Below, one piece after another: positions 19,492 to 23,037 of a DNA stretch of 23,037 nucleotides (within the stretch, counting starts at the first letter, position 1; each line of letters begins with the position of its first letter). The notes under the pieces were generated by a model. It made no database searches, had not been told where the DNA came from, and saw nothing but the letters and a program-made list of their open reading frames with translations. Source of the stretch: Seminavis robusta (taxonomy: Eukaryota > Bacillariophyta > Bacillariophyceae > Naviculales > Naviculaceae). The stretch is taken from NCBI GenBank assembly GCA_903772945.1, contig CAICTM010001762.1, forward strand, positions 1 to 23,037, read 5' to 3'. The position numbers and the translations under genes are program-made.

Positions 19492-21853
19492 CTACGCACA
19501 TAAATCAAGGTCAGCCTTGGTTATGTCTCCCGCTCCCTGTATGTCGTTTGCATCATTGGCGCTTAGATTGGACATGCCTTCTACAAGATTCAGCAGCCTT
19601 TCCAACTTTCTCTCCTGTTTCAGCAGTCGTTCTAGTTTGCTGTCCACGTCCTGTCGCCATTGCATGTCCTGCTCCTGACCATTGAGCCCCGCGGGGAACC
19701 GGCGGCTTGCCTCTCTTACTGAAAGACGTCGAAAGGCAGAGATCCCTGGCTTGATTACGCCCTCCTCATCCTGGGAAATAAATGGCGTCTGAGCCTCCCA
19801 GAGACTGTTGCGAATCGAACCAACGTATTGCCATTCGGGACCCACTGCAACAAACAGAGGAAGAGAAACAAGTGGCGGGGGCATGCCGATGATGGGGCCG
19901 TGCCCTCTGAACCTCACTTGTTCCACAACGCAATTTGCGGCTTCCAATCGCTTCTTTTGCCACCTCTCAAAATGCACCGAGAGGACACTCACAAGAAGCG
20001 CAACGGCCATAGCCGACCAATGCATGACAAAGGTGCCCAGCATGCTCTCTATCGACAGAGATGATGTTTCACCCGCCCCCCTAGAGCAGAAGAAGAAGAA
20101 GCTGCAGTGGTTGATCCGCCACCCTTTAGGGAACGTTGCTGGGGTGGTATGTCCTGGTTTGAGAACCACGATGATGAAAGAAGACCCCGACGTGCTCTCG
20201 AATTCCTGTCGCCAGATTCTTGTGCATCACAGTCGATTGTCTGCAGCTTTGCTCTATGTTTCCTCCACAGCTCCTCAAGTATCCCTTCTCCCACAATTTC
20301 TGCAAGATGCAAATTGAGAACGTCTCGAATCAAGCTAGAGCAGAGATCACCTGAATCAGCCTTGACAGCAAACCCTGATTTGATGGTCAAGAGTTGCCTT
20401 CCGACCCATTCAAGATCACAGTCAGGGTTGTAATCTTCGTTGCTAAAGTATGTCAGCCAGGTGTCCATAGAGGTCACAGCAAGTCCACATTGGCCTTGCC
20501 TCAAAGCTTGATACATCAGTAACTCAGTTTCCATCGGACGACGGATGGCCTTTTGGTACTTGTTCTGGATGACTGTATCACTGTTGGATCCACCCCATGT
20601 GCAGTACTTGGCACAGTTGGCAATTCCATGCTTTCCAATTAAGCCTATTACCAGCCCTGACTTGCCCTGCTTGGAGCAGTGAAGCTAGGTTGGCAGTATA
20701 GGTCGGCTGTTGATAACCAGTGCCAAATGCGTCATGCTGATGCCAAAGATTCTACCAGCCAAGACTGTTTGGTGCATACTCAAAGTCTTTGAGAGAAATT
20801 CAAGGATGATAGGTTACTGAAGCGAACCGGAACGAGGACAGAAACAAGCTGTGAGAGACTTACATATTTGGCACCGGCGATGAGCAGTATGGCCTTGTGC
20901 AACACTGGAAATCACATGACAACAAAACTTACCAGGATTTGTCAGGAGAACCACTGGTACATGCTTCGTTCACTCTCGCTTCATCATTCATGAACTCAAT
21001 AAGCTGGTTACACCAAAGCAGAAGCAATGATAGTTGTAATGATGAGCATCCAAACAGACGCATCAAATGGGAGCAGCCAGTTGGATAGTACAATCGAGCT
21101 TTCTTGTATCGGTGGGTCATGCTGGTTGATAAGTACCAAACTTCCATCATACCTATATACATGTAGAATGATGAAGGAAGCATCGTATCGTTAGTTTAGA
21201 CAGATACGTGTACAAGTGATTGACAAGTACTTTTTTGTCGATATACCCAGAACTCACCATGGCTCCACAAAGGCCACCCCCTTTTCCATGCGTTCAATGG
21301 AATGGTCCCACCATGTGACGGAAATATCAAAATGATTGACGGACCACACAAGATAATCTGTCCAAGACAGCACGGTCCAATCTTCGTCAGGCATCCACAT
21401 GATGGCAAATGAGTCTCGCCAAGTAAAGTTTGCCCTGGCAGCGAGAATATCCATGAGTTCGCCAAGGAAGCCCGGGTCCACTGGGTCAATGCCCTGATCG
21501 TGAGAGAAATGAAAGAAATCCCCATGTTCCATGATTGGTCTCAAGGCCAACCCGGAGAGGGCATGCCTCAGTGAAATCTTTCCATCACTAAACTGATTGA
21601 AACGATCACAGACATCTGATCTGTAGGTGGCATTGCCTTCGGACAATGGAGAGATCTTGAAAGCAGGCTTCTCTCCAATACCTTCGTCAATGATGGGAAA
21701 AGCAGAAGGATGATACACAGCGCGCCAAAGGAAACAAAGTTGATGCATTCTCATGGTGTCGATTCCAGAGAAGAAACCAAGCAAGTACCACAAGTTCTGA
21801 GATAGTATTGACAAATTATGACCAAGGTTGAGGTCACTCCAACTCTCCAACAT
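19492..21853 (-). CDS. Ionotropic glutamate receptor-like channel, frame-disrupted (possible pseudogene)
   Basis: Read leftward from the ATG at 21853. Exon A (21853-21258) encodes an S1-type ligand-binding half with GFLGELMDILAARANFTW and FDISVTWWDHSIERMEKGVA. A 105-nt intron (21257-21153, GTGAGT...ATAG) joins in phase to WYDGSLVLINQHDPP and the first membrane helix FDASVWMLIITTIIASALV. Further pieces follow in order: LHKAILLIAGAKY, VLAGRIFGISMTHLALVINS, the M3 signature TYTANLASLL (about 20703-20671), the S2 half (for example SGFAVKADSGDLCSSLIRDV) and, after a likely 89-nt intron (20169-20081), M4 ESMLGTFVMHWSAMAVALLV. The tail ends in a KLERLL-repeat coiled coil and a stop at 19492-19494. 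Such channels are ligand-gated cation channels of the plasma membrane. Frame breaks include an in-frame TAA at 21008-21010, an ill-fitting intron near 20905-20953, and a displaced frame around TYTANLASLL, so it is a pseudogene or contains assembly indels. Confidence 0.68.
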
Positions 21854-22921
21854 AACTACTCTCGACTCTCGGCGCTCGGTCTCGTGGCACAATGGCTTCG
21901 GTACCAGCCACTACCGATATTACCTACCGTTACCAGAACGGTACGTACATGTATGTACGACTCGGGGAGATTTCTTTCGAAGATGCGCCAAAAATGACCG
22001 TGCAATAATTATTACTAGCATTAAAAATGACCCTTCCCCTTCTGAGAATACTTGACCTTGATTATAAGATACTATAGTTTTACCTAAACGAAGTTATCGA
22101 AAGCTGCCGTATGTTGGTTGGTGAACTTGCCTACTTGCCTCCGGTTTTGACAAGGTTGGATAACATGGGATGCCAAAGTACCGGCACATTCTCGCAGGCC
22201 ATCGTTCAGTATTTGCATCTTCCAGGATGTGTTTGTTAGCTACTGTACCGATGGACACTCTCCTGCTATATGCCTCCTATGATACAGTACCAGTAGCTAG
22301 TACCAGTACTGGTACTGTACCGGTACCGGTAGCCGTCAATGGAATATGGTGGCTGCACTTCAAGCTGCCAGACTGCATTGACTGGCATCTGGCATCCCGC
22401 AGAGACATTTTCAAGCAAACGCGGCAACTTCATCCACGGACCGGTACCGTACAATAATGGTGGATAATATCTGATATTTTATGAAATAAAATAAGTTATT
22501 TTAAAATACATGGACAGCCTCTTGCTCAGTGGTCGCTGCCTTTTCAATTTTAAACATAATTTGAGCAGAATTATGAATCTAGTAGTCAAGGTATGACTGT
22601 ACAGTAACAGAAAAATTACTGCAGCCAGTTGTGAGCGTCTGTCTGCCACACAAGATATCTGACGTCGAAAAGCATCAAAACAGAAAAGATCCATCACATC
22701 ACCGCCAATCGATCTTTCCATCACCACACAAAGAAAACCAAACTCTTTGTGCAAGCAGAGGAGGAGCACCTGTTGGGCCGCTTCACGACAGCTTTGATCA
22801 ACCAAGCTCCAAAAGTCAAGAGAGAACTCTAGCTAGCCAGTCCTGCCTGTGGATTTATTTTCTGCTAGAAGTTCTTCCTGCTGTTTTCCTTTCAATCCAA
22901 TAATTAATTTTTCCTTTCACC
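21854..22921. other. Divergent intergenic region with GTAC/CCGG palindromes
   Basis: This kilobase separates the receptor-like gene (minus) from the signal-peptide gene (plus), so it should hold both promoters. No credible gene is seen. GTAC-based words cluster at about 21898-21960, 22283-22331 and 22436-22455. Further right the sequence becomes AT-rich (22456-22620) and then CA-rich before the start codon at 22922. Confidence 0.45.
22283..22331. repeat. Nested perfect palindromes built from GTACCAGTAC and CCGGTACCGG words
   Basis: TACAGTACCAGTA (22283-22295) and TACTGGTACTGTA (22307-22319) are perfect 13-bp inverted repeats. Overlapping them, AGTACCAGTACTGGTACT (22299-22316) is a perfect 18-bp palindrome, and TACCGGTACCGGTA (22318-22331) is a perfect 14-bp palindrome. 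Several alternative hairpins are therefore possible in 49 bp. The function is unknown. Confidence 0.85.
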
Positions 22922-23037
22922 ATGAGGCTCTCGCTGCTGTTTCTTTCGATCCTGCAGTTGTCGACACTGGTGGATTGTTTCCTGCTGATTCCAAAATCAG
23001 CTTCCAGCATCCAGTCCATCCAAGGATTGCAAGCAGC
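22922..23037 (+). CDS. N-terminus of a signal-peptide protein, possibly plastid-targeted (partial)
   Basis: The ATG at 22922 (context TTCACCATGAGG) opens a frame that stays open to the window edge, 38 full codons. It begins MRLSLLFLSILQLSTLVDCF: one Arg, a long hydrophobic core and a likely cleavage around VDC/FLL, so a secretory signal peptide is clear. The following residues are rich in Ser, Gln, Ala and Ile, include one Lys and lack acidic residues (LLIPKSASSIQSIQGLQAA). A Phe directly after the predicted cleavage, followed by a Ser-rich non-acidic stretch, resembles the bipartite plastid presequence of diatoms (ASAFAP-type), but Cys replaces the usual Ala before Phe. The mature protein is outside the window, so its function cannot be stated. 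Confidence 0.65.
   Translation, partial: MRLSLLFLSILQLSTLVDCFLLIPKSASSIQSIQGLQA

Overview
This window looks like nuclear DNA from a unicellular eukaryotic alga, most likely a diatom. The reasons are short GT-AG introns (about 68-126 nt), compact intron-poor genes, eukaryote-only families (eIF2A, an SDF2-like MIR protein, an ionotropic glutamate receptor-like channel, a TRANK1-like SF1 helicase), Kozak-like start contexts, and a signal-peptide gene at the right edge whose start resembles a heterokont plastid-targeting presequence. The diatom assignment is inference; no rRNA or organelle marker is present.

Layout. 1-2.7 kb is a decayed Helitron-type/PIF1 helicase whose motifs are scattered over three forward frames. 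2.7-3.8 kb is non-coding and carries an AT-rich irregular tandem repeat. 3.8-10.1 kb holds one very large plus-strand gene: a degenerate CCCH finger, long coiled coils, ankyrin-like repeats and a complete UvrD/Rep-like (TRANK1-type) helicase core over five exons. It is interrupted by one in-frame TGA and one late +1 frame break. 10.3-11.35 kb (minus) is a type II membrane DUF3431 protein, arranged head-to-head with a two-exon SDF2-like secreted MIR protein (11.6-12.4 kb, plus). 13.3-15.2 kb (plus) is a single-exon eIF2A gene, convergent with a three-exon S1/OB-fold RNA-binding protein (15.4-17.5 kb, minus). 17.5-19.5 kb shows no convincing gene but contains a small MITE-like palindrome and a short tandem repeat. 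19.5-21.85 kb (minus) is an ionotropic glutamate receptor-like gene with several frame disruptions. 21.85-22.9 kb is intergenic with nested GTAC/CCGG palindromes. At 22.9 kb a plus-strand gene with a signal peptide starts and runs off the window.

Functional picture. Most genes are unrelated housekeeping or cell-surface functions. eIF2A and the S1-domain protein are both linked to RNA or translation but are only convergent neighbours. The DUF3431 and SDF2-like genes share a 272-bp divergent promoter region and both products are predicted to enter the secretory pathway. The accessory material (helicase remnant, repeats, frame-disrupted TRANK1-like and receptor-like genes) suggests local decay or uncorrected assembly indels; the sequence alone cannot separate these. 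No new multi-gene system is evident. The most unusual protein is the CCCH/coiled-coil/ankyrin/SF1-helicase fusion.
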